Positions 10,596-20,123 of a stretch of DNA of 55,023 nt are shown here, piece by piece (within the stretch, counting starts at the first letter, position 1; each line of letters begins with the position of its first letter). Made by a program: the position numbers and the translations under genes. The stretch is from contig JAGAMY010000032.1 of the NCBI GenBank assembly GCA_017624495.1, forward strand, positions 1 through 55,023, read 5' to 3'. The notes beneath the pieces are model-generated. The model was given only the letters and a program-made list of their open reading frames with translations, ran no database searches and was not told the origin of the DNA. Source of the stretch: Lachnospiraceae bacterium (GTDB lineage Bacteria > Bacillota > Clostridia > Lachnospirales > Lachnospiraceae).

Positions 10596-10604
10596 GTGAA
10601 TGAT

Positions 10605-10644
10605 AAAGAGGAAGTTTATTCTATGGATAACTTTCTCTTTTTTT
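10605..10644 (+). terminator. Intrinsic terminator after the second chemoreceptor
   Basis: AAAGAGGAAGTTTAT pairs with ATAACTTTCTCTTT, with small bulges, and runs into a T tract ending at 10644. Confidence 0.7.
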
Positions 10645-10692
10645 GTCTAGTAATAGATATACGATTTTTAATTAAAAATTAGCTAAAAAACA

Positions 10693-10721
10693 TTGACGTT
10701 AAAAAAACTTTAACTTATAAT
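10693..10721 (+). promoter_or_regulatory. lacI-family gene promoter with embedded operator palindrome
   Basis: TTGACG (10693-10698) and TATAAT (10716-10721) are 17 bases apart, close to the sigma-A consensus. The palindrome GTTAAAAAAACTTTAAC (10698-10714, arms GTTAAA/TTTAAC) fills the spacer. A repressor bound there would block RNA polymerase, so autoregulation by the downstream LacI-family protein is likely but inferred. Confidence 0.65.
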
Positions 10722-10797
10722 AAAATTAGCTAAAATTTAATTACAAAAACTACATGAACAAAAAGTTGAGATAGAATAAAGAAAAGGGGATAGAAAT

Positions 10798-11820
10798 ATG
10801 GCAAAAGCAGTAAAACTTGCAGATATTGCAGTACGCCTTGGCGTGAGCACAGTGACCGTTTCAAAAGCACTATCCGGTCAAAAGGGTGTAAGCGATGAAA
10901 TGCGTGAAAAGATTCGTCAGTTAGCGGAAGAAATGGGCTATCAGCCGCCGTCTACCCAAAAGAAAGAGAAAAGAAGCTATAATTTAGGTGTCGTGATTGC
11001 TGAACGTTATCTGGATAAATATGATTCATTTTATTGGCAGATGTATCAGCAGTTAGCCACAAAGGCAGTGACAAAAGAATGTTTTACCATGACAGAAACG
11101 ATTACTGCAGAAGTGGAAAACGGTTGTGAATTACCGAAGTTATTGCAGGAACAGAAGGTGGATGGACTGGTTGTTATCGGAAAGATAGCAGATGGATATC
11201 TTGAATTTTTATCGGATAATGCAGAAGTACCTTTGATTTTTCTTGATTTCTGCAATAATAAGCAGAATATGGATGCGGTAATTTCTGACAGTTACTATGG
11301 CGCATATTGTCTGACGAATTATCTGTTTGACATGGGACATAAGAAGATTGCTTATGTGGGTACTATTTTATCCACCGGGTCAATTACAGACCGGTATTTA
11401 GGCTATGTAAAATCTCTTTTAGAGCATGGTGAGTCACCAAAGGCTGAATGGCAGATAGACGACAGAAGAAAAGATGACTGCTTTATTGATGCAGAGAATC
11501 TTTTGAAGCTTCCTACAGAGGATATGCCTACGGCATTTTTCTGTAACTGTGACCTGACAGCCAGTATTTTAATTAAGAAGCTAGGTGAGAATGGCTATCG
11601 TGTGCCGGAAGATATATCTGTAGTCGGATATGATAATTATTTATTTCCGGGACTTTGTGATGTGGGAATTACCACATATGAAGTAGATATGAAGGAAATG
11701 GCAAGACGAACAATCCATACAATATTGAAAAAAATCCGTGGTGAAAGCTACCGGAAGGGAATTCATATTGTAGAGGGACATCTTGTGATTAAAGAAAGTG
11801 TAAAAAGAATAAAGGGCTAA
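10798..11820 (+). CDS. LacI-family transcriptional regulator of the mannan-oligosaccharide cluster
   Basis: This 340-residue regulator has an N-terminal LacI helix-turn-helix (KLADIAVRLGVSTVTVSKAL, residues about 6-25, then the hinge-helix region) and a C-terminal sugar-binding core with PEDISVVGYDN near residue 275, typical of the family. It is followed by a terminator and then by the oligosaccharide uptake and degradation genes, so it most likely represses them until a mannose-containing sugar binds. A palindrome in its own promoter and repeated TTAAGTTAA elements before the binding-protein gene are candidate operators. The effector is not deducible from sequence. Confidence 0.88.
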   Translation: MAKAVKLADIAVRLGVSTVTVSKALSGQKGVSDEMREKIRQLAEEMGYQPPSTQKKEKRSYNLGVVIAERYLDKYDSFYWQMYQQLATKAVTKECFTMTETITAEVENGCELPKLLQEQKVDGLVVIGKIADGYLEFLSDNAEVPLIFLDFCNNKQNMDAVISDSYYGAYCLTNYLFDMGHKKIAYVGTILSTGSITDRYLGYVKSLLEHGESPKAEWQIDDRRKDDCFIDAENLLKLPTEDMPTAFFCNCDLTASILIKKLGENGYRVPEDISVVGYDNYLFPGLCDVGITTYEVDMKEMARRTIHTILKKIRGESYRKGIHIVEGHLVIKESVKRIKG

Positions 11821-11826
11821 ATAGAC

Positions 11827-11871
11827 AAAACACCTGGGCAGCTGCTGAGAGAATTGCTGACAGGTGTTTTT
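11827..11871 (+). terminator. Intrinsic terminator after the lacI-family gene
   Basis: AAAACACCTG (11827-11836) pairs perfectly with CAGGTGTTTT (11861-11870), followed by more T. It separates regulator transcription from the transport operon. Confidence 0.8.
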
Positions 11872-11906
11872 GTAAAATAAAGTAAATTTATACTTAAATT
11901 AGTTGA

Positions 11907-12046
11907 TTAAGTTAATTAATTAGGGTTAAAACAAGAATATTACTATTAAAAATTAACAAAAAACAAGTTAAAAAACTATGCAAAGAGTAGAATGTTAAGT
12001 TAAAATTAAGAAAAGTATTGCTAAAAAATTAAGTTAATGATAAGAT
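11907..12046 (+). promoter_or_regulatory. Promoter/operator region of the mannan-oligosaccharide operon
   Basis: The 260-base gap before the binding-protein gene contains three copies of TTAAGTTAA (11907-11915, 11995-12003, 12029-12037). The third lies within the spacer of a candidate promoter, TTGCTA (12018-12023) and TAAGAT (12041-12046), 17 bases apart. The region is strongly AT-rich. Binding of these repeats by the LacI-family regulator is inferred. Confidence 0.5.
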
Positions 12047-12080
12047 AAATTCAACTTAAAAAAGGAGGAAACAAATTAAT

Positions 12081-13535
12081 ATGAAAAGCAAAAGTTTAAA
12101 AAGAGTTTTAGCAGTTGCAATGGCAGCTACCATGACAGTAGGTATTGTGGGATGTGGAAACAAAACAACAGAAGAAGCAGCAGCAGACAAAGCTGCAGAA
12201 AGCAGTGATGCAGAAGAAAGTGCAGATGCAGAAGGAACAGAAGAAAGCGCAGCAGCAACAGATTTATCCTATGCAGATTTTGAAGTTGGTGTAGACGGAG
12301 TGGATTTAGAAACAACTATTTCTTTCTTCAACAACAGAACAGACCTTGATTCTGATGAGTACGGCGGAGTGAACTGGAAAGAGTACATTGCTGAATTCAA
12401 CAAGATGTATCCGGGAATTACCGTTGAAGTATTAACAGATACCAATTACGCAGACAGCTCTTTAACACATTTACAGTCCGGCGATTATGAAACAGTTATG
12501 ATGATTCCGGATGCTATTGACAGAGCAGACTTAAGCAATTACTTCATTTCTTATGGTGACTATGACACCATGAGTGCAGAAATCAATTATGCAAACCGTT
12601 GGTTATATGAAGATCAGGTATACGGTGTACCTTCTACAGCAACTACACGAGGAATTGTTTACAATAAGAAAGTATTTGAAGCAGCAGGTATTACAACACT
12701 TCCTGCAACACCGGCAGATTTTATGGCAGCGTTACAGGCAATTAAAGATAACACAGATGCCATTCCATTGTACACAAACTATGCGGCAGGATGGACAATG
12801 AGTGCATGGGATGATTATATTGGCGTAACAGCAACCGGTGATATTCAGTACATGAATCAGAAATTAGTACATACACAGGACCCATTCAAAAACTATGGTG
12901 ATGATACACACGCTTATGCTGTTTACAAAATTCTTTATGATGCAGTAGCAGGTGGCTTAACAGAAGAAGATTACACAACAACAGACTGGGAAGGCTGTAA
13001 GAGCATGATTAACAATGGAGAAATCGGTTGTATTGTACTTGGCTCATGGGCTTATCCACAGATGGAAGCAGGTGGACCAAATGCAGCAGATATCGGTTAT
13101 ATGCCATTCCCAATCACAGTAGGTGGCAGACAGTATGCAACAAGTGGTGCAGATTACTGCTACGGTATCAATGTAAATGCATCTGACGAAGAAAAATTAG
13201 CAGGTATGGCATTTGTAAAATGGATGACAGAGCAGTCCGGATTTACATATAACGAGTGTGGTCTTCCGGTTGTAGCAGGAAGCAGTGAAACAAAACTTGC
13301 ATTTGATGGTGTAATTCTTCAGGCAGACGAAGCAGCATTAGAAGGCGAAGAAGATTTCTTAAATGCAGTAAACAGCGAATCTGAATTAATGGTTACAGCT
13401 GGTGGAGATACAAAAATCCAGAAAATTATCGAACATGCAGCAAATGGAGATAAATCCTTTGATGATATTATGGCTGAATGGAATCAGGCATGGACAGATG
13501 CACAGGAAGTAAATGGAATTGAAGTAACAGAATAA
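12081..13535 (+). CDS. Oligosaccharide-binding lipoprotein of an ABC transporter (probable mannan oligosaccharides)
   Basis: This 484-residue extracellular binding lipoprotein of the SBP_bac_1 class has a basic N-terminus, a hydrophobic segment and the lipobox IVGC with lipidated cysteine near residue 25, followed by an acidic, alanine-rich linker of about 40 residues. Family motifs include the ligand-binding domain with SWAYPQM and a C-terminal FDDIMAEWNQAW. It would capture manno-oligosaccharides at the cell surface and pass them to the two permeases that follow, as in the Roseburia mannan locus. Specificity rests on gene context. AAAGGAGGAA precedes the ATG. Confidence 0.87.
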   Translation: MKSKSLKRVLAVAMAATMTVGIVGCGNKTTEEAAADKAAESSDAEESADAEGTEESAAATDLSYADFEVGVDGVDLETTISFFNNRTDLDSDEYGGVNWKEYIAEFNKMYPGITVEVLTDTNYADSSLTHLQSGDYETVMMIPDAIDRADLSNYFISYGDYDTMSAEINYANRWLYEDQVYGVPSTATTRGIVYNKKVFEAAGITTLPATPADFMAALQAIKDNTDAIPLYTNYAAGWTMSAWDDYIGVTATGDIQYMNQKLVHTQDPFKNYGDDTHAYAVYKILYDAVAGGLTEEDYTTTDWEGCKSMINNGEIGCIVLGSWAYPQMEAGGPNAADIGYMPFPITVGGRQYATSGADYCYGINVNASDEEKLAGMAFVKWMTEQSGFTYNECGLPVVAGSSETKLAFDGVILQADEAALEGEEDFLNAVNSESELMVTAGGDTKIQKIIEHAANGDKSFDDIMAEWNQAWTDAQEVNGIEVTE

Positions 13536-13576
13536 AAGAATTTCAATAACCTGGTCAGGCAGAAATATTTAGGCAT

Positions 13577-13612
13577 ATAGGGAAACCGGGCGACACGTTA
13601 AGGTTTCCCTAT
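13577..13612 (+). promoter_or_regulatory. Intercistronic stem-loop after the binding-protein gene
   Basis: ATAGGGAAACC (13577-13587) and GGTTTCCCTAT (13602-13612) form a perfect 11-base-pair stem with a 14-base loop. There is no T run, so it probably works as an mRNA-stability or partial attenuation element that lets the binding protein exceed the permeases. This role is inferred from the position. Confidence 0.6.
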
Positions 13613-13672
13613 TGCTGATTTTGTGAAAGCATGAGAGATAGTCTGGTGGAAATGCAAATGGAGGAAGTGCAC

Positions 13673-14683
13673 ATGGAAGCAAAAAAAGAGTCCTTTAATC
13701 TGATTAAATGGGCAAAAAGCAGAAAAGGGCAGAAAGTATTAATCTGTCTGGCATTTACAGCGATTCCATTATTGTTATTGCTGGTGTTTACCTATATTCC
13801 TTTTGGGGAAATGGTAAAGTTTAGTTTTTATAAAATGAAATACTCAACTCCGGTGGAGAAAAGAGTATTTGTAGGATTGAAAAATTACATAGACGTATTC
13901 CAGAGAGAAGATTGTTTTGGCGCATTAAAGTTGAGTCTGTTTTATATGGCAGGTTCTTTGATACAGCTTGCACTGGCATTATATCTGGCAACAATTTTAA
14001 GTTTTAAGGTAAAAGGTGGAAATTTCTTTAAGGGACTGATGTTTTTCCCTTATCTGATTAGTGGTATTGCAATTGGTTTTATTTTCAAATTTTTCTATAC
14101 CAGAGGATTTGTGTTAGATACCATTTTGCAGTGGATTGGTTTTGAATTGGAAAATCTTCCATACTGGTTGAAGGATCAGTCGGTAAACAACTGGTCACTT
14201 GTGGCAACTTCGGTCTGGCGGTATTTTGGTCAGAATATGGTACTTTTCATCGGGGCAATTATGTCTGTAGATGCAGAATTATACGAAGCTGCGGAACTAG
14301 ATGGTGCAAATAAATTTCAGCAGTTTATACATATTATCCTGCCAAGTATCCGGACAATTGTAACCTTAAATGCAATTTTATCCATTACAGGTGCATTGAG
14401 TGCATTTGAACAGCCATACGTTATTACCAATGGTGCAAATGGAACCGGAACATACTTTGTAGTTATGAATGAAATCGCACATGTAAGCCAGAAGGTAGGT
14501 CTTGCCTGCGCAATGGCAATTGTGTTGTTGTTAATTATCTTTGCCTGCACAATTTTACAGAAATTGTTCTTTAAATTTGTATTCCGTGATGCGGATAGCG
14601 AGGATGAATCCTATGCAGCAAAGAAAGCAAAAAGAAAAGCAGAAAAAGAAGCAAAAAAGAATATGAAGAAGGGAGTTGCATAA
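13673..14683 (+). CDS. Oligosaccharide ABC transporter permease (MalF-type)
   Basis: This 336-residue inner-membrane permease has six predicted hydrophobic segments and the cytoplasmic EAA loop AAELDGANKFQQFIHIILP near residue 220, which docks with an ATPase. No ATPase gene is in this cluster, so it probably relies on a shared MsmX-type ATPase encoded elsewhere, as is common in Firmicutes. The ATG at 13673 is chosen because GGAGG lies eight bases upstream; the in-frame ATG at 13631 has no such site. The C-terminus is a lysine- and alanine-rich tail. The next permease starts three bases after the stop. Confidence 0.9.
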   Translation: MEAKKESFNLIKWAKSRKGQKVLICLAFTAIPLLLLLVFTYIPFGEMVKFSFYKMKYSTPVEKRVFVGLKNYIDVFQREDCFGALKLSLFYMAGSLIQLALALYLATILSFKVKGGNFFKGLMFFPYLISGIAIGFIFKFFYTRGFVLDTILQWIGFELENLPYWLKDQSVNNWSLVATSVWRYFGQNMVLFIGAIMSVDAELYEAAELDGANKFQQFIHIILPSIRTIVTLNAILSITGALSAFEQPYVITNGANGTGTYFVVMNEIAHVSQKVGLACAMAIVLLLIIFACTILQKLFFKFVFRDADSEDESYAAKKAKRKAEKEAKKNMKKGVA

Positions 14684-14686
14684 ACG

Positions 14687-15547
14687 ATGAAAGCAAATAA
14701 AAAGAGAAAGAAATACAGCATCGGTTCGATTATATGGACAATTGTACAGTATGCATCCCTGATTTTCTTCGGATTGTGTGCACTGATACCGATTGTATCT
14801 TGTGTAATAACAGCTTTTAAGACCGAAGAGGAATATAAGGCAACGAATGTAATGACTTTACCGGAAAGCTGGCTGAATTTTGACAATTTTGTGAAAGCCT
14901 TCGAGGAAGCAAACATGGGCAGAGCATTTTTAAATTCATTGATTGTTATGGTCTGTGTGCTCTTTGTTTCCGTAATTATCGGAACACAGTTAGCTTATGT
15001 ACTGAATCGTTTTAAATTTCCGGGAAATAGTCTGATTCGTAACTTATTCCTCTTCGCCTCCCTCCTCCCACAGGTGGCGATGCAGGTAACGGTTTATAAT
15101 ATCATGACTAATTTAGGACTTGTAAATTCTTTACATGGTTACATCATTATGATGTGTGGAACAGATGTTATTTCTATTTACATCTTTATACAGTATATGG
15201 AAAATATACCTTTATCTTTGGATGAAGCAGCAATTATTGATGGTGCATCCTATTGGACAATTTACTGGAAAGTTATGCTTCCGCTGTTAAAGCCGGCAAT
15301 TGTTACTTCCTGTATTTTAAAGGGTGTGAATGTATATAACGAATATTATGCAGCAAACCTGTATCTGCAGGATAAGTCATTACATACGATTTCGAGATGT
15401 CTGTATACCTTCGTTGGTCCGATGGGAAGTCAGTATAATCTGATTTGTGCGGGAGTAATTATTTCCTTCCTTCCGGCATTGATTATATTTATTCTCTGTC
15501 AGAAACAGATTTACAGTGGTGTTGCAGCAGGTGCAGTCAAGGGTTAA
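14687..15547 (+). CDS. Oligosaccharide ABC transporter permease (MalG-type)
   Basis: This 286-residue permease is the partner of the preceding gene. It has six hydrophobic segments and the EAA loop DEAAIIDGASYWTIYWKVML near residue 185. The N-terminus is rich in lysine and arginine before the first helix. The two together would form the channel for oligosaccharides delivered by the lipoprotein at 12081-13535. Confidence 0.9.
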   Translation: MKANKKRKKYSIGSIIWTIVQYASLIFFGLCALIPIVSCVITAFKTEEEYKATNVMTLPESWLNFDNFVKAFEEANMGRAFLNSLIVMVCVLFVSVIIGTQLAYVLNRFKFPGNSLIRNLFLFASLLPQVAMQVTVYNIMTNLGLVNSLHGYIIMMCGTDVISIYIFIQYMENIPLSLDEAAIIDGASYWTIYWKVMLPLLKPAIVTSCILKGVNVYNEYYAANLYLQDKSLHTISRCLYTFVGPMGSQYNLICAGVIISFLPALIIFILCQKQIYSGVAAGAVKG

Positions 15548-15568
15548 TGGAACGGAGAATAGAAAGTT

Positions 15569-16765
15569 ATGAGTAAAACAACAGTATTTGCGGCTGAAGT
15601 GAAAGCGCATTTGACCGATGTCATTATTCCTTTCTGGAAAAAATTAAGAGATGATACCTATGGCGGTTATTATGGCTATATGGGATATGATTTGACATTA
15701 GATAAAGAAGCAGAAAAGGGCTGCATTTTAAACAGCAGAATTACATGGTTTTTTGCAAATGCCTATACATTGCTAAAGGACGAAAGTCTTTTAGCAGAGG
15801 CAAAGCATGGCTATGAATTTATGAAAAACCATTGTCTGGATAAAGAACATGGTGGGATTTTCTGGTCCTTAAACTACGATGGAACACCAAAGGATGCCAC
15901 AAAGCATACCTATAATCAGGCGTTTTGTATCTATGCCCTGGCTTCTTATTATGAAGCTTCTAAGGATACCGAGGCACTACAGATGGCAATGGATTTATTT
16001 GCGCTGATTGAAGAAAAATGCACAGACGAAATCGGCTATTTAGAAGCCTTTACAAAAGATTTTCAGCCGGAATCCAATGAAAAATTATCGGAAAACGGTG
16101 TGCTGGCAGATAAGACCATGAATACACTTTTGCATGTATTTGAGGCCTATACGGAATTGTACCGGGTAACAAAAGAGCAAAAAGTAAAAGAAAAATTACT
16201 GTGGATGCTGGATGTATTTGCAGATAAAATTTATAATCCTACATTGCATCGGCAGGAAGTATTTTTTGATGCAGAATACAATAGCATTTTGGATTTACAT
16301 TCCTACGGACATGATATTGAAACCGCATGGCTGATAGACAGAGGCTTGGAAATTCTTGAGGATACAGCGTATATGCAAAAGCTTTCACCGATTACAAAGG
16401 ATTTGACGGCACAGATTTATCAGGTGGCATTTGACGGACATTCTCTTGCCAATGAATGTGACAGAGGAAAAGTGGATACAAACAGAGTCTGGTGGGTACA
16501 GGCAGAAACAGTGGTAGGATTTTTAAATGGCTATGAGAAAGAGCCTTCCCGTCAGGAATATTTAGAGGCAGCATTAAGTACATGGGAATTTATCCGGGTC
16601 TATGTCGTGGATAAACGGAAAGGTTCAGAATGGTACTGGTTATTAGATAAAGATGGAAGACCTGTAACAGGAGAACCGATTGTAGAGCCATGGAAATGCC
16701 CGTATCACAATGGAAGAATGTGTATAGAAGTTATACGTCGTTTAGCAGATGTAAAAGGAGAATAA
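15569..16765 (+). CDS. AGE-family cellobiose/mannobiose 2-epimerase
   Basis: This 398-residue cytoplasmic enzyme of the N-acylglucosamine 2-epimerase family would convert beta-1,4-mannobiose into mannosyl-glucose by epimerising the reducing-end sugar at C2. It shows the alpha/alpha-barrel family motifs [14 protein letters not shown] near residue 52, [13 protein letters not shown] near residue 245, RVWWVQAE near residue 310 and CPYHNGRMC near the C-terminus, which carry the expected arginine and histidines. The neighbouring mannosylglucose phosphorylase supports the epimerase call over a GlcNAc 2-epimerase. Exact substrate is inferred. Confidence 0.87.
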   Translation: MSKTTVFAAEVKAHLTDVIIPFWKKLRDDTYGGYYGYMGYDLTLDKEAEKGCILNSRITWFFANAYTLLKDESLLAEAKHGYEFMKNHCLDKEHGGIFWSLNYDGTPKDATKHTYNQAFCIYALASYYEASKDTEALQMAMDLFALIEEKCTDEIGYLEAFTKDFQPESNEKLSENGVLADKTMNTLLHVFEAYTELYRVTKEQKVKEKLLWMLDVFADKIYNPTLHRQEVFFDAEYNSILDLHSYGHDIETAWLIDRGLEILEDTAYMQKLSPITKDLTAQIYQVAFDGHSLANECDRGKVDTNRVWWVQAETVVGFLNGYEKEPSRQEYLEAALSTWEFIRVYVVDKRKGSEWYWLLDKDGRPVTGEPIVEPWKCPYHNGRMCIEVIRRLADVKGE

Positions 16766-16767
16766 TT

Positions 16768-17946
16768 ATGCTTCATAAAAATTATTATATCGAATTAGAA
16801 AAACAGCAGAAGATTTTGGATAGAAAAAATGTTAAATCCGATTTTTATAATGGTGTATATGACCGTTATGAATATCCGGTATTGACAAGAGAACATATTC
16901 CCCTTACCTGGAGATATGATGTAAACCCGGAAACAAACCCATATTTTATGGAACGTTTGGGTATCAATGCTGTCATGAATTCCGGTGCTATTGAATTAAA
17001 CGGAAAATATTATCTGGTGGCACGAATTGAAGGAAACGACCGCAAATCTTTCTTTGGTGTAGCAGAAAGTGATAATGGAATTGATGGATTTAAGTTCTGG
17101 GACTATCCGATTTTATTAGAGGATGTCTGCCCGGAAGAAACAAATGTCTATGATATGCGCTTGACAAAGCATGAAGACGGATATATTTACGGTGTGTTCT
17201 GTTCAGAAAGTAAGGATACCACCACCAATGATTTATCAGCAGCAGTTGCGGCAGCAGGAATTGTCCGTACAAAGGATTTAAAAACATGGGAAAGACTTCC
17301 AAATTTAAAAACCCTTCGTTCACCACAACAGAGAAATGTGGTATTACACCCGGAATTTGTGGATGGAAAATATGCGTTTTATACCAGACCAATGGATGAT
17401 TTCATTGAAACCGGTTCTGGCGGTGGTATCGGCTTTGGTCTTTGCGAAGACATTACCAATGCGGTCATTGATGAAGAAAAAATGACCAGTTTAAGAAAAT
17501 ATCATACCATTACAGAGGCAAAAAATGGTGCGGGAGCAGTACCGATTAAGACAGAAAAAGGCTGGATACATATTGCCCACGGTGTGCGTAATACGGCAGC
17601 AGGACTTCGTTATGTTATTTATGCTTTTGCTACAGATTTGCATGACCCTGCAAAGGTAATCGCAGAGCCATCCGGTCTGCTGATTGGACCAAGAGCCGAA
17701 GAACGTGTGGGAGATGTATCGAATGTAGTATTTACCAATGGTGCCATTGCAAAGGACAATGGTGAGGTATACATTTACTATGCATCTAGTGACACCCGTG
17801 TGCATGTGGCAACAACAACCATAGAGAAGTTAATGGATTATGTGTTTAATACACCGCAAGATCCACTGCGTTCAGTAGAATGTGTAGCACAAAGATGTGC
17901 GTTGATTCAGAAAAATTTAGAATTTTTGAAAAATAACGAAAATTAA
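16768..17946 (+). CDS. GH130 phosphorylase, probable 4-O-beta-mannosyl-glucose phosphorylase
   Basis: This 392-residue cytoplasmic glycoside phosphorylase would split mannosyl-glucose with phosphate into mannose 1-phosphate and glucose. GH130 features visible are the N-terminal [20 protein letters not shown], the catalytic-Asp motif [12 protein letters not shown] near residue 125, and [20 protein letters not shown] near residue 255. The length of about 390 fits subfamily GH130_1. The ATG at 16768 with AAAGGAG before it is used, three bases after the epimerase stop; an earlier in-frame ATG lies inside the epimerase gene. It should act directly on the epimerase product. Confidence 0.85.
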   Translation: MLHKNYYIELEKQQKILDRKNVKSDFYNGVYDRYEYPVLTREHIPLTWRYDVNPETNPYFMERLGINAVMNSGAIELNGKYYLVARIEGNDRKSFFGVAESDNGIDGFKFWDYPILLEDVCPEETNVYDMRLTKHEDGYIYGVFCSESKDTTTNDLSAAVAAAGIVRTKDLKTWERLPNLKTLRSPQQRNVVLHPEFVDGKYAFYTRPMDDFIETGSGGGIGFGLCEDITNAVIDEEKMTSLRKYHTITEAKNGAGAVPIKTEKGWIHIAHGVRNTAAGLRYVIYAFATDLHDPAKVIAEPSGLLIGPRAEERVGDVSNVVFTNGAIAKDNGEVYIYYASSDTRVHVATTTIEKLMDYVFNTPQDPLRSVECVAQRCALIQKNLEFLKNNEN

Positions 17947-17969
17947 GACAATAGATGGAGGAAAATAGA

Positions 17970-18992
17970 ATGAGCAAGTATCAGATGATAAGCCCGGAAG
18001 TACCAAACGTGCCATGGCAGGAAAAGCCGGCAGATATCAAAGGTGCACCGGTTTGGAGATATAGTGAAAATCCGATTATTGGAAGAAATCCTGTTGAAGG
18101 CGTAGCTAGAATTTTTAACAGTGCGGTAGTACCTTATGAAGGAGCATTTATTGGTGTGTTCCGTGGTGAACAGGTAAATGGTATACCATATATTTATTTA
18201 GGCAGAAGCAAAGATGCTATTCACTGGGAATTTGATAAAGAAAAGATTCCATTTGTGGATGAAAACGGTGAAGAATTTATGCCGGTATATGCGTATGACC
18301 CAAGATTGGTAAAAGTAGAAGATACCTATTATATTATCTGGTGTCAGGATTTTTACGGTGCGGCTATCGGTATGGCAAAAACCACAGATTTCAAGACCTT
18401 TGTAAGAATTGAAAATCCCTTTTTGCCCTTTAATAGAAATGCAGTGTTGTTCCCTAGAAAAATTAATGGAAATTTTGTGATGATGTCAAGGCCATCCGAT
18501 AGCGGGCATACACCGTTTGGAGATATTTTTATCAGCGAAAGCCCGGATATGCTTTACTGGGGCAAACACCGTCATATGATGGGCAAAAACCCTGAATGGT
18601 GGCAGTCCGTAAAAATTGGCGGCGGTGCAGCACCAATTGAAACCAGTGAAGGCTGGCTGTTATTCTATCATGGTGTAACAGGAACCTGTAATGGTTTTGT
18701 GTACTCCATCGGTGGTGCAATTTTAGATATTGATAATCCGTCAGTAGTAAAATACAGATGTGAGAATTTCTTATTAACACCGGAAGAATGGTACGAGGAA
18801 AGAGGATTTGTACCAAATGTATGTTTCCCTTGCGCAACCATTCATGATTCTAAGAGTGGAAAAATTGCCATCTACTACGGTGCGGCAGATAGTTATGTTG
18901 GTCTGGCGTTTACACAGTTGGATGATATTGTAGATTATATAAAAGAACATAGTGTGGTTAGAGAGGCAGATACAGAAATCGGCAGACGTTAA
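17970..18992 (+). CDS. GH130 phosphorylase, probable beta-1,4-manno-oligosaccharide phosphorylase
   Basis: This 340-residue GH130 enzyme is distinct from its upstream neighbour: it is shorter, as in GH130_2, and has the motif YAYDPRLVKVEDTYYIIW near residue 107, with the expected catalytic Asp, and GGGAAPIETSEGWLLFYHGV near residue 215. It would release mannose 1-phosphate from the non-reducing end of longer manno-oligosaccharides. The ATG at 17970 is preferred because GGAGG lies eight bases upstream; the ATG at 17955 overlaps that site. Confidence 0.85.
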   Translation: MSKYQMISPEVPNVPWQEKPADIKGAPVWRYSENPIIGRNPVEGVARIFNSAVVPYEGAFIGVFRGEQVNGIPYIYLGRSKDAIHWEFDKEKIPFVDENGEEFMPVYAYDPRLVKVEDTYYIIWCQDFYGAAIGMAKTTDFKTFVRIENPFLPFNRNAVLFPRKINGNFVMMSRPSDSGHTPFGDIFISESPDMLYWGKHRHMMGKNPEWWQSVKIGGGAAPIETSEGWLLFYHGVTGTCNGFVYSIGGAILDIDNPSVVKYRCENFLLTPEEWYEERGFVPNVCFPCATIHDSKSGKIAIYYGAADSYVGLAFTQLDDIVDYIKEHSVVREADTEIGRR

Positions 18993-18999
18993 TCAGACA

Positions 19000-19036
19000 A
19001 AAAAGTGCCCATTCAAAAAATTGGATGGGTGCTTTA
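19000..19036 (+). terminator. Terminator-like hairpin between GH130 and esterase genes
   Basis: GTGCCCATTC pairs with GGATGGGTGC, with one or two imperfect pairs, across a short A-rich loop, followed by TTTATTT. It lies in the only sizeable gap of the degradation gene run, so it may partly terminate and lower esterase expression. Confidence 0.6.
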
Positions 19037-19055
19037 TTTATGAAAAGGAGAAGTT

Positions 19056-20123
19056 ATGCAGCAGATTTTACCGGATTGCACGAAGTTAGAATATAGTGGA
19101 AGAATTGATTTTTCAAATCCAATGGAGCCGTTGATGGTTTATCCGGCAAGCTATGTAAAAATGCGTTTTACAGGAAATAAAATTGGATTTCGGGTAAAAA
19201 ATCAACAAATGTACTGGGATAATTATGTGGGGTATATAATAGATGGAAGTCAGGGAAAAAGACTGCTGCCTTTAGAAGGTGAAACAGAATTAGAAATTAC
19301 TCTGCCGGATAATGGGGATGATTTGGCAGAACACGAAATTATGGTATTTAAGCGTATGGATGCCTGTCACGTTATGTCTTTTTTGGGATTTTTCATTGCA
19401 GATTATGGAAAAGTGCTGGATTTACCGGAAAAGCCCCTTAGAAAAATAGAAGTATATGGGGACAGTGTGTCAGCGGGTGAAGTGTCAGAAGCGGTGGAGT
19501 ATACCGGAAAGGAAGACCCGGAGCATAATGGGGAATATTCGAATAGCTGGTATTCCTATGCGTGGATGACTGCTAGAAAGCTTGGCGCAAATCTTCATAA
19601 TATTGCACAGGGCGGGGCAGCTCTTATGTCTAAGACCGGGTGGTTTTTAGAGCCGGATGCCATGGGAATGGAAGAAATTTATGATAAAATTACCTATCAT
19701 CCGGGCTTTGGAAAGGCGAAAGCATGGGATTTTTCCCTGTATCGTCCACAGGTAGTCATTGTGGCAATCGGACAAAATGATAATCATCCGGTGGATTTTA
19801 TGGCAGAAGATTTTGAAGGAGAAATGGCGGTAAAATGGAAAAAACATTATCAGCAATTTGTCCGCAGACTGCGTACAGTATATCCGAAGGCAACCATTAT
19901 TTTATCCACAACATTGCTGCAGCATGAAAAGGCATGGGATAATGCAATTGCGGAAGTGTGCCGCGAATTAAATGACGAAAATATACATCATTTTCTATAT
20001 AAACGAAACGGAACGGCAACACCCGGGCATATCCGTATCGGTGAAGCAGAGGAAATGGTAGAAGAATTAGCGACTTTTATCGAGTCATTAGGAGAACAGA
20101 TATGGGAAATAACAGACGTTTAA
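19056..20123 (+). CDS. CE2-like carbohydrate acetyl esterase
   Basis: This 355-residue protein combines an N-terminal beta-sandwich (about 1-125) and an SGNH hydrolase domain, the layout of carbohydrate esterase family 2. The catalytic-serine motif is YGDSVSAGE near residue 137, with AIGQND near residue 235 and a late histidine in TPGHIRIGEAEEM near residue 330. No signal peptide is seen, so it acts in the cytoplasm on imported, acetylated oligosaccharides. In the Roseburia mannan locus a CE2 enzyme removes 3-, 4- and 6-O-acetyl groups; a similar role is inferred. Its end overlaps the next gene by 22 bases. Confidence 0.8.
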   Translation: MQQILPDCTKLEYSGRIDFSNPMEPLMVYPASYVKMRFTGNKIGFRVKNQQMYWDNYVGYIIDGSQGKRLLPLEGETELEITLPDNGDDLAEHEIMVFKRMDACHVMSFLGFFIADYGKVLDLPEKPLRKIEVYGDSVSAGEVSEAVEYTGKEDPEHNGEYSNSWYSYAWMTARKLGANLHNIAQGGAALMSKTGWFLEPDAMGMEEIYDKITYHPGFGKAKAWDFSLYRPQVVIVAIGQNDNHPVDFMAEDFEGEMAVKWKKHYQQFVRRLRTVYPKATIILSTTLLQHEKAWDNAIAEVCRELNDENIHHFLYKRNGTATPGHIRIGEAEEMVEELATFIESLGEQIWEITDV

